Positions 1-8,700 of a stretch of DNA of 64,000 bases are shown in pieces. Position numbers and translations under genes: made by a program. The notes below the pieces were generated by a model. The model saw only the letters and a list, made by a program, of their open reading frames with translations, did no database searches and was not told where the DNA came from. Where the stretch lies: the NCBI GenBank assembly GCA_029261595.1, contig JAJDAZ010000049.1, forward strand, positions 91,444-155,443. Reading direction: 5' to 3'. How positions within the stretch are numbered: position 1 is the first letter of the stretch; each line of letters begins with the position of its first letter. The stretch comes from Nitrospinaceae bacterium. Lineage in GTDB: Bacteria; Nitrospinota; Nitrospinia; Nitrospinales; VA-1.

Positions 1-228
1 TTTCCAAGCATCTTCTTCGCAAGTCTGGATCAGTTGTTGCCGATTATTTCGCTCGATAAGGCGCATGACGTCCTGATATTTGGCGATCTTAAAGCCAAGC
101 CGCCGTGCGAAGCGCAGGCTTTCGGTGTGCGAGTTTACTTCTACCTGCACAAAATATTGGGCTGGGTACTCGCGTCCTTCCTGGTTGCGGGGCTTGGCGG
201 CCTGACACAAAGAAATTGAGCGATTGCT
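1..228 (-). CDS. Partial unidentified ORF running off the left edge
   Basis: On the minus strand a frame is open from about position 228 to the window edge, with no stop in 76 codons. The translation is protein-like, ends inside the window edge and contains the stretch ESLRFARRLGF, which loosely resembles the C-terminal part of GNAT acetyltransferases. No ATG start or Shine-Dalgarno sequence is seen; a TTG at 210 is the only plausible start, so it may equally be a 5'-truncated fragment. The sequence beyond the edge is needed to decide. I do not assign a function. Confidence 0.3.
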
Positions 229-340
229 TCAGTTTCAGGTTATTAATATCGAAACAATGCTTTGATACCTGGAGAATAAGGTTTTTTCTTTCTTTCATAA
301 ATGCTAAATTTACGAAAGAATTTGTAGAAAAAGTGTTGAA

Positions 341-430
341 TCCCTCCTCACCTTAATCCTCTCCTCTGAGAGGAGAGGAAATCATAATGAATCCCTCGCC
401 CCTTCAAGGGGAGAGGGCTGGGTGAGGGGA
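341..430. repeat. REP-like double-hairpin repeat, copy 1
   Basis: Two GC-rich inverted repeats lie side by side: a perfect 9-bp stem (CCTCTCCTC/GAGGAGAGG, 3-nt loop) and a longer imperfect stem (CCCTCGCCCCTT/AAGGGGAGAGGG). The outer ends, TCCCTCCTCACC and GGGTGAGGGGA, are themselves nearly complementary. A related element with the same ends lies at 54277-54400, so this is a dispersed intergenic family and not a gene-specific terminator. Confidence 0.6.
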
Positions 431-524
431 TGGTGGGAACCATAAATGAGCAGGGAAAACTTAAAAAGTGTTGGGAGGTATGAGCTTCTATGCGGTCTAT
501 AACCTCTCAGAGACTAAATAAACC

Positions 525-1301
525 ATGACCTATCGATGCAATATTGAAATTTTTGAAGGGCCTTTGGATCTGCTCCTGCATTTAATCAAAGAGCAGAAAA
601 TGGATATCCAGGATATTGCCATCTCCACAATCACCCGGCAATACATGGACTATATCGACCTCATGCAGGATTTGAACCTTGAAGTCGCCGGTGATTATTT
701 GATCATGGCGTCGGAACTGACCCGTATCAAATCCAAAATGCTTCTGCCGGTTCAGGAGCAGGAGCTGGAGGATGGCGAGGAAGGGCAGGACCCCAGGGCC
801 GAGTTGATGCGTCGGTTGCAGGAGTACCAACGCTACAAAGAAGCCGCGTTCGACTTACGTGTGAAGGAACACGACCGGCAACAGGTTTTTGTGCGTGGCG
901 GAGAAGTTCTTTTCGATGAAGACAGTGGCGAGGAAATGATTGCCGAAGCGTCCGCCTTTGATCTGCTCAACGCGTTTCAAAATATATTAAAGAATAAGGA
1001 GTTCAAGAAGGACTATGAAATTACAGTCTCCACTTTCTCAGTGGCCGACCGGCTGACGCATATTCTGGAAATCCTCAACGCCGCTAAAACCATCACCTTT
1101 GATTCCCTGTTCACCGTTTTAAATACCAGGCGGGAACTGATCGTGACCTTTCTTGCGCTTCTGGAGTCCATGCGCCTGAAGCTGGTCCGCATTCAGCAGG
1201 CCAAACAGTTCGACCCCATCCGTCTCTACCTTTCAGCCGATCATGAAACGCAGGTGAAAATCCTCCAGCAGTATCACGCCACACCTGAGAGCGGCAATTA
1301 G
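525..1301 (+). CDS. scpA: Segregation and condensation protein A (ScpA)
   Basis: Kleisin subunit of the SMC-ScpA-ScpB condensin, which organises and helps segregate the chromosome. The 258-aa length is normal for the family. The N-terminus carries the hallmark FEGPLDLLLHLIKEQ (residues 10-24) with the following DIQDIAISTITRQYM segment; a charged linker follows (about 80-150), and the C-terminal winged helix (about 170-245) is the part that contacts the SMC head. ScpB, usually the next gene, is absent: a 250-bp AT-rich gap and a lipoprotein gene follow. The family assignment is firm. The ATG at 525 fits the normal ScpA N-terminus although no strong ribosome-binding site precedes it. Confidence 0.95.
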   Translation: MTYRCNIEIFEGPLDLLLHLIKEQKMDIQDIAISTITRQYMDYIDLMQDLNLEVAGDYLIMASELTRIKSKMLLPVQEQELEDGEEGQDPRAELMRRLQEYQRYKEAAFDLRVKEHDRQQVFVRGGEVLFDEDSGEEMIAEASAFDLLNAFQNILKNKEFKKDYEITVSTFSVADRLTHILEILNAAKTITFDSLFTVLNTRRELIVTFLALLESMRLKLVRIQQAKQFDPIRLYLSADHETQVKILQQYHATPESGN

Positions 1302-1551
1302 CTCAAAGCCGTGAAAACCCTGTTTTTCCGCTAAATCCTGGAATCCGATTCCCGGAAACCTCCTTTTTGTGATCCTGGATAAAATATAACTGTATTTAGA
1401 TGTATATTTGTGTGTTCTTGTGGTGTATATTTTATAAGGATTTAAAGAATAAGGAAACAGGGCTATTTATTAGAAAATGTAGCTTTTTAAAGCCCGATAA
1501 ACTTTTGACTTTATTTTTCCCTGGAGCTAACTTATTAAAGGGAGAATTAAA

Positions 1552-1917
1552 ATGTTTAAAAAATCCATTTTGGTTTTAGGGGTGGCGCTGATTTTTTCAG
1601 GTTGTGCCTACCAGTCCGGCTGGTCTCCGGCGATGGACCCCTATGGAGACCCCAATGTCGCGAATATTTCCAGGGATCAAATCGATTGCCGTGTGTTGGC
1701 CAAACGGGCGGTGGGCAACCCTGGGGTGGAAGTTGGAAAAAGCGCCATACTCGGCGGGGCGACAGGTGCGGCCCTGGGTGCATTGGCGGGCTCTCCGGCT
1801 TTGGGAGCGGCAGTAGGCGGCGTCGGTGGATTGGTCAAGCAGGGTTTTGGCGTGGACAATCAATATAAACAAGCCTTTATTAATTGCCTGCGTGGTCGAG
1901 GGCATAGCGTACTCTAA
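1552..1917 (+). CDS. Glycine-zipper lipoprotein (tandem copy 1)
   Basis: A 121-aa protein with an N-terminal signal peptide ending in a lipobox (FSGC, Cys18), so predicted to be lipid-anchored in the envelope. The mature part has a short conserved block (WSPAMDPYGDPN), two cysteines (in DCRVLAKRA and INCLRGRGH) and a central glycine/alanine-rich zipper (about residues 66-101) that could insert in or pack against a membrane. GGGAG at 1541-1545 gives a good ribosome-binding site. The next gene is a clear paralogue. The role is unknown; similar glycine-zipper lipoproteins occur widely in the proteobacterial envelope. Confidence 0.8.
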   Translation: MFKKSILVLGVALIFSGCAYQSGWSPAMDPYGDPNVANISRDQIDCRVLAKRAVGNPGVEVGKSAILGGATGAALGALAGSPALGAAVGGVGGLVKQGFGVDNQYKQAFINCLRGRGHSVL

Positions 1918-1986
1918 AAATTTGTTGATTTTGAGAATTTATTTTTAAATCCGGGATCATTATATTAAGTAAAAAAGGAGCGAAAA

Positions 1987-2379
1987 ATGTTTAAGACCCT
2001 AACAGTCATAGTGATAAGCGCAGTGATAATGACAGGGTGTGCCAGTCAGGGAAACTGGTCGCCAACCATTGATCCTCATGGAGATCCGAATGCCGCGAAT
2101 ATTGGCCGCGACAAGGTAGAATGCAGGCAACTTGCAAAAAGTGCCGCAGGCAGTACGGCCGGTAAAACAGGTAAGGGAGCCCTGATCGGGGGTGCTATCG
2201 GTGCTGCCGCCGGAGCCGCAATTGGAGCTACGGTCGGGTCTCCTGGAACGGGAGCCATGATTGGAGCTGCGGCTGGTGGAATTGGTGGGGGAGCTCATCA
2301 GGGTTTAGGTGCTGAAGGTAACTACAAGAAAGCGTTTATCAATTGCATGCGCAACCGGGGCCACAAAGTAGTCAATTGA
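1987..2379 (+). CDS. Glycine-zipper lipoprotein (tandem copy 2)
   Basis: Paralogue of the preceding gene: 130 aa, lipobox MTGC (Cys18), the same WSPTIDPHGDPN block, the same paired cysteines near each end of the mature protein and a longer glycine zipper (about 70-105, repeats of GAAxGAAxGA type). AAGGAG sits 6-7 nt before the ATG. Separated by 69 bp from copy 1 and followed by a strong terminator, so both copies are probably co-transcribed. The expansion of the zipper is the main difference between the two. Function not known. Confidence 0.8.
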   Translation: MFKTLTVIVISAVIMTGCASQGNWSPTIDPHGDPNAANIGRDKVECRQLAKSAAGSTAGKTGKGALIGGAIGAAAGAAIGATVGSPGTGAMIGAAAGGIGGGAHQGLGAEGNYKKAFINCMRNRGHKVVN

Positions 2380-2445
2380 GAGGTCTCCGCTCTCAACGGA
2401 AGTAACAAAATGCTGTTTTTAGCGATGTATTTTCCTGCCAGTTTG

Positions 2446-2476
2446 GAGGCGGTCATTTCATGATCGCCTCTTTTTT
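2446..2476 (+). terminator. Rho-independent terminator after the tandem lipoproteins
   Basis: A 10-bp stem, GAGGCGGTCA pairing with TGATCGCCTC (one G-U wobble), a 5-nt loop and a run of six T. It lies 67 bp after the stop codon of the second lipoprotein gene. Confidence 0.85.
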
Positions 2477-2587
2477 ATTTAAAACTTTTACCTCCTGGAT
2501 GGGTCTTTGTTGAGGTTTTTGTCCTGTGATGAAGTGATTTTTCATAATCATAATGCAGGCCTTTTTTAGTCCTTATGGCGTTTGCGG

Positions 2588-2615
2588 TTGAAAGTTCGAG
2601 TGGTACTTATATAAT
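2588..2615 (+). promoter_or_regulatory. Candidate sigma-70-type promoter for cysE
   Basis: TTGAAA at 2588-2593 and a perfect TATAAT at 2610-2615, spaced by 16 bp, 49 bp upstream of the cysE ATG and downstream of the preceding terminator. Confidence 0.5.
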
Positions 2616-2663
2616 AAGATTTACAATAAGTTACTCATTCTGGTTAACCGAATTTGGGACACC

Positions 2664-3362
2664 ATGCTGAATCAGATAAAAGAAGATGTTCAGGTAGCAC
2701 GGGAAAAGGACCCTGCCTCCAGAAATATATTTGAAGTCATCGTTTGTTATCCGGGAGTGCACGCTCTCGTTTCGCACAGGATTTCTTACTGGCTGTGGAA
2801 CCATGGCTGGAAATTTACGGCGCGATTTTTTTCCTACTTTTTCCGATGGTTGACCGGAATCGAAATTCATCCCGCCGCGAAGATCGGCCGCCGGTTTTTC
2901 ATCGATCACGGGATGGGCGTGGTGATTGGCGAAACGTCGGTGATTGGCGACAATGTTTTTATTTACCACGGGGTCACCCTGGGGGGGTTGAGCACCAAAA
3001 AGGGAAAACGCCATCCCACCATTGAAGATAACGTCGTCATCGGCGCAGGCGCCCAGGTGTTGGGTCCGGTGACGGTCGGGAGGAATACCAAAATCGGATC
3101 GGGTTCGGTGGTTCTTCAGGATGTTCCTGAATATTCCACGGTCATTGGGGTCCCGGGCCGGGTGGTGTTTTCCGGCATTTCCTCGGAGTTGGAGCAGATC
3201 ACCGGAGAAGAGTCGTTTCCGGACCCGGTGGCCCGTGCCATCGAATGTATGCTGGATAGACTGCCAAAAATGGAAAAGGAAATCCGGTCTTTAAGAGAAG
3301 CTATCAACAAACAAAATGAGACGCGCTCCGACCCCGTGCCCACCAAGAATCAGGAGGATTGA
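2664..3362 (+). CDS. cysE: Serine O-acetyltransferase
   Basis: Transfers acetyl from acetyl-CoA to L-serine, making O-acetylserine for cysteine synthesis. This is the short (232-aa) EpsC/CysE form: a compact N-terminal helical part followed by a left-handed beta-helix built from hexapeptide repeats (about residues 70-165). Family signatures visible are GIEIHPAAKIG, IDHGMGVVIGET (catalytic His/Asp region) and VTLGGLSTKKGKRHPTI. The C-terminal tail beyond about 190 is charged and variable. A cysteine desulfurase follows 290 bp downstream, so the two sulfur-metabolism genes are neighbours, but repeats in between argue against one tight operon. Confidence 0.95.
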   Translation: MLNQIKEDVQVAREKDPASRNIFEVIVCYPGVHALVSHRISYWLWNHGWKFTARFFSYFFRWLTGIEIHPAAKIGRRFFIDHGMGVVIGETSVIGDNVFIYHGVTLGGLSTKKGKRHPTIEDNVVIGAGAQVLGPVTVGRNTKIGSGSVVLQDVPEYSTVIGVPGRVVFSGISSELEQITGEESFPDPVARAIECMLDRLPKMEKEIRSLREAINKQNETRSDPVPTKNQED

Positions 3363-3409
3363 CCCTCCCACTATGTGGGGAGAAAGAGTGGGCCGGGACC
3401 GCTTCGCTT

Positions 3410-3520
3410 GTGATATCCTCTCCCTTGTATTCATGCCCCTGTGATATCTTCTTCATTAGCTTTCATGCCCCGAAGGGGTATGTGGTATTTCACCTTTGCC
3501 TTCATGCCCCGAAGGGGTAG
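3410..3520. repeat. Three imperfect tandem repeats of about 31-41 bp
   Basis: Three units (3410-3440, 3441-3481, 3482-3520) each begin GTGRTATYT and end in a TTCATGCCCC block; in units 2 and 3 this extends to TTCATGCCCCGAAGGGGTA, which contains a small CCCC/GGGG hairpin. The repeats fill the gap between cysE and the cysteine desulfurase gene and encode no visible protein. Confidence 0.6.
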
Positions 3521-3655
3521 AAGGGGTACGCTTCCCTCGCGAGCCCTGGAGAACCTCTTGAATAAAATGTGGCACAATGGATAAGTTATTAAGCCACGAA
3601 AACCCATAGCACGTTAATGCTGGGTCCAGCGTCACGCTGGCTGGAGGATTTCATT

Positions 3656-4819
3656 TTGCAGAAAATTTATCTCGATCACAACGCCACGACACCGCTCCAT
3701 CCGGAAGTCCTCGACGCGATGCTTCCTGTCCTCGGGGAATTTTTTGGCAACCCGTCGAGCATTCATTCCGAAGGACGCAAAGCCCGCGTGTTACTTGACG
3801 AGGCCAGAGAGAGGGTGGCGGAGCTGGTCGGCGCGGGTCCGGGAGAGATAATTTTTACCAGCGGGGGCACGGAATCCAACAACCTGGCCCTTTTGGGCGT
3901 GGCCCTCGGTCAGAAGAAAAAGAACGCCCGCATCATCACCTGCGACATCGAGCATCCTTCCATATTGAACCCCTGCAAGCAACTGGAGCAACTGGGTTTT
4001 CACATAGACCGCCTGCCGGTCAACCGGGAAGGGCGTATAAACCTGGACCAATTGCGGGAAACCATTCGGGATTCCACGGTATTAATTTCCCTGCAACATG
4101 CGAACAGCGAGGTGGGAACGTTGCAGGACGTAGAAAAAATTGGAGAAATAGCCGCGGAAAAATCGATTCCTTTTCATACGGATGCTGTGCAGACCGTGGG
4201 AAAAATTCCCATGGATGTGAAAAAAATTCCGGTGGATTTTCTTTCTATATCCTCCCATAAATTGAACGGACCCAAGGGGTCGGGCGCGTTATTCATGAAA
4301 AGGGGCTTGTCGGCATTGTTCCCCACCCTAAGCGGAGGCAACCAGGAAAAGAAAAGACGCGGGGGCACGGAAAATGTGGCCGGAATCGTTGGATTAGGAA
4401 TAGCCTCTGAATTGGCGAAAAAGCACCTGGAGTCAGACGCAAGGAATTCTCTGGCGAACCTCAGGGAATATTTTAGCGAGCGCATAGAAGATTCAATTCC
4501 AGGAGTCACGCTTTTGGGTGACAGGGAATTTCGTCTTCCCAACACCTTGAACCTTTCTATCGACGGAGCGAATGGAGAGGCTCTTTTAATCGGTCTCGAT
4601 GTGCAAGGGATTTCTGTATCGACTGGTTCGGCTTGCAGTTCCGGGTCGTCCCTGCCGTCCCATGTTCTGACAGCCATGCAGGTTCCAGAGCATCGAATCA
4701 ACTCTTCCCTTCGATTCAGTTTGGGAATCAGTAATACAAAGGAGGAAATCGATGTCGTGATGGACACGCTTGCCCGGCTGGTTTCCTTGAATAGAAAAGA
4801 TTCTCGTGTTGTGGGTTAA
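3656..4819 (+). CDS. Cysteine desulfurase (NifS/IscS family)
   Basis: PLP enzyme that removes sulfur from L-cysteine as an enzyme-bound persulfide, supplying Fe-S cluster and thiocofactor synthesis. Visible signatures: N-terminal YLDHNATTPLHPEV, PLP-binding lysine in SSHKLNGPKGSGALF, and the catalytic-loop cysteine in STGSACSSGSSLPSHV. I place the start at the TTG at 3656 because GGAGG (3643-3647) sits 8 nt before it and the protein then begins at the usual family N-terminus (387 aa). An in-frame ATG at 3617 would add 13 residues, encoded partly by a CCAGCGTCACGCTGG palindrome. It is downstream of cysE. No iscU or nifU is in the window, so IscS, NifS or SufS-like role is not resolved. Confidence 0.92.
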   Translation: MQKIYLDHNATTPLHPEVLDAMLPVLGEFFGNPSSIHSEGRKARVLLDEARERVAELVGAGPGEIIFTSGGTESNNLALLGVALGQKKKNARIITCDIEHPSILNPCKQLEQLGFHIDRLPVNREGRINLDQLRETIRDSTVLISLQHANSEVGTLQDVEKIGEIAAEKSIPFHTDAVQTVGKIPMDVKKIPVDFLSISSHKLNGPKGSGALFMKRGLSALFPTLSGGNQEKKRRGGTENVAGIVGLGIASELAKKHLESDARNSLANLREYFSERIEDSIPGVTLLGDREFRLPNTLNLSIDGANGEALLIGLDVQGISVSTGSACSSGSSLPSHVLTAMQVPEHRINSSLRFSLGISNTKEEIDVVMDTLARLVSLNRKDSRVVG

Positions 4820-4877
4820 ATAATTTTTCCAGAAGAGTGATAAAAATCACTTAAAAAAATGCTTGCTTTTATTTGTG

Positions 4878-4907
4878 TTGACATAAAAAAGTAGCGTATA
4901 ATACAAT
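4878..4907 (+). promoter_or_regulatory. Candidate promoter of the CpoB-like lipoprotein gene
   Basis: A consensus TTGACA at 4878-4883 is followed by TACAAT at 4902-4907 (18-bp spacer). A perfect TATAAT overlaps at 4897-4902 but only 13 bp from the -35 box. The start codon is about 55 bp downstream. Confidence 0.5.
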
Positions 4908-4960
4908 CCATTGATAATTAAGGGTTATTCAATCCTTTTCGCATGAATACGGAGCCAGGC

Positions 4961-5896
4961 ATGTCCCCAAAAAATTACCTTTTTCGTCTTTTCGCTGTTT
5001 TCTTAGTGCTCACCCCATTGGTCCTGGGTGGCTGTAGCTACCTGCCCTGGATTGGAGATGATGACGAAGAAGACCTGGCCTTTGAAGAGGACTTTCCCTT
5101 TGAAGACGAGCAACCCGCGAAAAACGCAAGAGGCTCCGCCGAGGATGATTTTTTTGCTGAAGACGGGGCTTTGATTGAAGGAGGCGGCGGTGATTTCTCC
5201 AGCACCGAGCAAAGTGCGGATTCCAGCGCTTTGAAGGGGGATGTTGAAAGCCTGCAAAGCCAGCAGGAAGCATTGATCTCAAAGGTCAGGGAACTTGAGG
5301 AAATTCTGCTCACCCTGGAACCGAAAGTGAGTGCGGCCCAGGAACGGTTGGAAGGGAGTCTGGCGTCGGCCTCGGGTCAGTCGCAATTTCTTGAGCCTGA
5401 GGTTGAAGAGCTGAAGTTAAAGGTCAACCATTTGAACGAAGAAATTAACCGGCTGAAAATGGCCAAGGCAAGTGGGTCCATGGCCCGGCCCCGAAGCAAT
5501 GCCAGCCCCATCAGGCAGAGCAAGGGAACTCCCAGTCAATACAATAAAGCTTTAGGCGCCTACCAGTCGGGCAATTATGATGAGTCGATCCTGTTGTTTC
5601 AAAACTTCGCCTTGAGCAATCCTCCGGGACATTTGAAAGATAATATTTTGTTCTGGATTGGCAGCAATTACGTCAAACTGGAAATGTATGATAATGCCAT
5701 TATTCAATTCGACACGGTCCTAAACCAATTTCCTAATGGCAATAAGGCCCATGATTCGAGGTTGATGCTGGGCGTCAGCTACTTTAAAAAAGGGGACTCC
5801 AGCCGGGCTATTGAGGTTTTAGAAACTGCTCTGAAGTATAATCCCCCTTCTGATGTTAAAGGAAAGATCATGGCCCAGTTGAGTGAAATTCAATGA
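4961..5896 (+). CDS. CpoB/YbgF-like lipoprotein with coiled coil and TPR domain
   Basis: About 311 aa. Signal peptide with a lipobox LGGC, then a strongly acidic low-complexity segment, a predicted coiled coil (from SLQSQQEALISKV to about NRLKMAKA) and a C-terminal TPR region with the YbgF-type pattern (YNKALGAYQSGNYDESI, ILFWIGSNYVKLEMYDNAI). This layout matches CpoB/YbgF proteins, which link the Tol-Pal machinery to peptidoglycan synthesis during cell constriction, but tol-pal genes are not adjacent, so the name is by architecture only. I prefer the ATG at 4961 over the one at 4943 because GGAG lies 6 nt before it. The lipid anchor is unusual: classical CpoB is periplasmic and soluble. Confidence 0.75.
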   Translation: MSPKNYLFRLFAVFLVLTPLVLGGCSYLPWIGDDDEEDLAFEEDFPFEDEQPAKNARGSAEDDFFAEDGALIEGGGGDFSSTEQSADSSALKGDVESLQSQQEALISKVRELEEILLTLEPKVSAAQERLEGSLASASGQSQFLEPEVEELKLKVNHLNEEINRLKMAKASGSMARPRSNASPIRQSKGTPSQYNKALGAYQSGNYDESILLFQNFALSNPPGHLKDNILFWIGSNYVKLEMYDNAIIQFDTVLNQFPNGNKAHDSRLMLGVSYFKKGDSSRAIEVLETALKYNPPSDVKGKIMAQLSEIQ

Positions 5897-6099
5897 TCCA
5901 AGCTTTCCCCCACGGGGACAACTGAGCGTTTGCCTGTTGTTCCATAGACGGTTTGTCCCTGCCTCCAAAGATTCCTTTCTGCATTTGTTCTCTTATAAAA
6001 AATAAAAACCTTTATTTCATTTATCCGGCAGGGTGTGTTAATTTTTGCGTTTTGCCGGGTTAAGGGAAAAGGTCGGGCTTTTCTGGATGGGGACATAAT

Positions 6100-7311
6100 A
6101 TGAAAATTGCCATTTTATCTGTCAACCTGTTTGATGATTCGATCGGAGGGGTGGAGAATCATATTTTATTTATTTCCAGGGAACTGATAAAACGGGGTCA
6201 GGAAATCGTTTGCTTCAAGCCAGTTTGGGAGGACAAGTATAAAGAGGCTGAGCGAAAATGGGGGGATCAATTAACCATTGTCTATATTAATCTGGGTAAG
6301 CGGCCCTATGATTTTCGTCGTTGGAGCGGTCAGGGGGAATCAGGTTATCTGGTAAGTTTCCTGGGAAAAGCGGCCTATGTTTTAGCTGCGGATAAAATTG
6401 CCAGCGCCATTGTTTCCTGGAAACCTGAATTGGTTTGGCAACATGATTTTTCCTCTGGATGGTTGGCGACAAGAAAACTATCTCGCCAGTTTCCTGTCGT
6501 TTTGACCAACCACTGCGGGGAATATCTTATGTTGAATCGGTATTCCTTGGGAAGGCTGTTTCTGCGATGGGCGTTGAGGCACTATAAAGCAGTGATCGGG
6601 CCGAGCAAAGAGTTGACTCCGGATTTTGTGAATAAACCATTTACAATTTACAATGGGGTGGATACAAGTGTTTATAAACCATTAAGTGCCGAGGAACGGC
6701 TTGATAAAAAGGCCGGACTTTTTGGCGGGACCGAACGGTTTGTGATTTTTTGTCCCAGGAGATGGGCGCCTAGCAAGGGAGTCATTTTCCTGGCCCAGGC
6801 GATTCGCCGGTTGAACGAGGTCGGGGATTTAAAATCAAAATTAATTTTTGCATTCGCGGGCGATGACACCCGGTATCCGGTTTATACACGAAAGGTAAAT
6901 TCTCAATTGGCGGATCTCGAGATCGAGGTGGTTCGATTAGGAGATTTTCGGCCGGGGGATATGGTTCCCTATTATCAATCAGCGGACCTCGTCGTGATAC
7001 CGTCTCTCATGGAAGCGGTGAGCCTCGCGGCGCTGGAATCCATGGCTTGTGGAACTCCCGTGCTCAGTACCAATGTGGGGGGAATGCCTGAAATCATAAA
7101 GGATGGTAAAACCGGGTACCTGATAAACCCAGGCCATCCTGATGAACTGGTAGAAGCTATCCGGAGAATATACGATGATCCTGAAAAGGCCAATATCGTT
7201 GAAGAGGCTGTAAATATGGTCAGAAGCCATTTCGATTGGTCCGCTATTGCCCAGGCCACAGAAAATGTATTGAAGGAAGCCCTGCATGAAGCACAGGCAA
7301 TGAACCCATGA
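6100..7311 (+). CDS. Glycosyltransferase, GT4 family
   Basis: A 403-aa GT-B fold enzyme expected to transfer a sugar from a nucleotide donor to a growing envelope polysaccharide, in the cytoplasm or at the inner membrane face. N-terminal acceptor-side motif GGVENHILFISRELIKRG (about 16-33); C-terminal donor-binding domain with the GT4 E-x7-E motif in SLMEAVSLAALESMACGTP (about 303-321) and the following VGGMPEII. It overlaps the wecB start by 4 bp (ATGA), so the two are translationally coupled, and it opens the polysaccharide block. The acceptor and donor sugars cannot be read from sequence. Confidence 0.9.
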   Translation: MKIAILSVNLFDDSIGGVENHILFISRELIKRGQEIVCFKPVWEDKYKEAERKWGDQLTIVYINLGKRPYDFRRWSGQGESGYLVSFLGKAAYVLAADKIASAIVSWKPELVWQHDFSSGWLATRKLSRQFPVVLTNHCGEYLMLNRYSLGRLFLRWALRHYKAVIGPSKELTPDFVNKPFTIYNGVDTSVYKPLSAEERLDKKAGLFGGTERFVIFCPRRWAPSKGVIFLAQAIRRLNEVGDLKSKLIFAFAGDDTRYPVYTRKVNSQLADLEIEVVRLGDFRPGDMVPYYQSADLVVIPSLMEAVSLAALESMACGTPVLSTNVGGMPEIIKDGKTGYLINPGHPDELVEAIRRIYDDPEKANIVEEAVNMVRSHFDWSAIAQATENVLKEALHEAQAMNP

Positions 7312-8426
7312 AAAACGTGGTCCTGGCTTTTGGAACCCGCCCGGAAGCTATTAAAATGGCGCCCGTGTATATGGCCTTGAAGAATGTGAAAGGCCTTGAA
7401 CCCATCGTTCTTCTCACCGGACAACACCGGGAACAACTGGAACAGGCCCTTTCAATATTTGATATCCCCATTGCCGCCGACCTGGAGGTGATGACTCACC
7501 GACAATCTCTTACCGAACTGGCCGCCCGCATCCTTCCCCAAACAACAGAAAAACTTCAGGCTCTCGATGCCGACTATGTTCTGGTGCATGGGGACACGAT
7601 GACCGCATTTGCTGTCGCCTGGGCCGCATTTCTCGAAAAAATCCCGATTGGGCATGTCGAGGCAGGATTACGCAGTTTCAATATGCAGGAACCTTTTCCT
7701 GAAGAAGCGAACCGCCGACTAATCGATGTTCTCACGGATATTGATCTGGCCCCCACCTCATCTGCAAAATCAAACTTGATCCGCGAAGGAAAATCACCTG
7801 AAGGGATTGTTGTCACCGGTCAGACCGGCATCGATGCCATCTTTTTTGCGCGGAAACTGGATAACCTTCCACCAGATCTGCCTGATTCGCCTTATGTGAC
7901 GGTGACCCTGCACCGGCGGGAAAACTGGAAGATCCTTCCCGACATCGCAAGCGTTCTGAAGAAATTAGCGGGTCGGCACCCCGAATTCACATTTGTTTTT
8001 CCCGTACACAAAAATCCGGAGGTTCGTGAGAAGATGTGGTCCATACTGGAGCCCGTCCCGAATTTTAAATTGATGGAACCTCTGGATTATGCTGCAATGG
8101 CGGCGCTGATGGCACGCAGTGAACTGATAGTTACCGATTCGGGAGGATTGCAGGAAGAAGGGGCCGCATTGCAGGTGCCGGTGGTGGTTGTGCGCAATTG
8201 TACCGAGCGGCCCGAGGGGGTGGAGGCCGGTAAAATCAGGATCGCAGGAACCCAACCAGAAAAGATTTTGGAAATCGTTGATTCTCTCCTTCGCAACTCC
8301 GCAGACCGGGAGAAAATGCGGGAAGGAAACAACCCTTATGGGGATGGGTTCGCCAGCCAGCGGGTGGCGCAAGCCGTGGCCTGGAAACTGGGGCTCTCCG
8401 GGAAACCTCAGGACTGGAATGGCTAG
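7308..8426 (+). CDS. wecB: UDP-N-acetylglucosamine 2-epimerase (non-hydrolysing)
   Basis: Interconverts UDP-GlcNAc and UDP-ManNAc, the precursor for ManNAc-containing polysaccharides. The 372-aa length and motifs are typical: FGTRPEAIKMAPVYMAL at the N-terminus, HGDTMTAFAVAWAAF, the long signature EAGLRSFNMQEPFPEEANR and the uridine-binding TDSGGLQEEGAALQVP near residue 275. The start overlaps the preceding glycosyltransferase stop. No wecC (UDP-ManNAc dehydrogenase) is in the window, so ManNAc may be used directly or the dehydrogenase is elsewhere. Confidence 0.93.
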   Translation: MKNVVLAFGTRPEAIKMAPVYMALKNVKGLEPIVLLTGQHREQLEQALSIFDIPIAADLEVMTHRQSLTELAARILPQTTEKLQALDADYVLVHGDTMTAFAVAWAAFLEKIPIGHVEAGLRSFNMQEPFPEEANRRLIDVLTDIDLAPTSSAKSNLIREGKSPEGIVVTGQTGIDAIFFARKLDNLPPDLPDSPYVTVTLHRRENWKILPDIASVLKKLAGRHPEFTFVFPVHKNPEVREKMWSILEPVPNFKLMEPLDYAAMAALMARSELIVTDSGGLQEEGAALQVPVVVVRNCTERPEGVEAGKIRIAGTQPEKILEIVDSLLRNSADREKMREGNNPYGDGFASQRVAQAVAWKLGLSGKPQDWNG

Positions 8427-8700
8427 ATAAGTGCGATAGAAATCAGAAAAATCTCGCTTTTCTTCCTGGAAAAGGATGGAATTCCCAGTTGAAGCTTTTA
8501 AAAATATAGGCTATTCTCAGATTTAATTTTTCAACGCGTAACCCCAGAACCCATCGGTTAACCAGCAGGCATATTAGTTTGATTGCAAACCGTTTTGAAC
8601 CTGAATCAAATGGACACCAGGCCTTGCGGTTTGATTTGAGTATTTTCTCTGACCGCATTCAGGAATTTATTGAAGACCGGTATCGATTAAGAAACCATCA
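8427..8700. other. Gap of 274 bp with an orphan open frame
   Basis: Between wecB and the polyprenyl transferase gene, one plus-strand frame is open for over 60 codons (from about 8511 to a TGA at about 8704) and reads like protein (for example RFDLSIFSDRIQEFIEDRY), yet it has no convincing start codon or ribosome-binding site. It could be the remnant of a displaced gene end or chance. No promoter or terminator is obvious. Confidence 0.3.
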
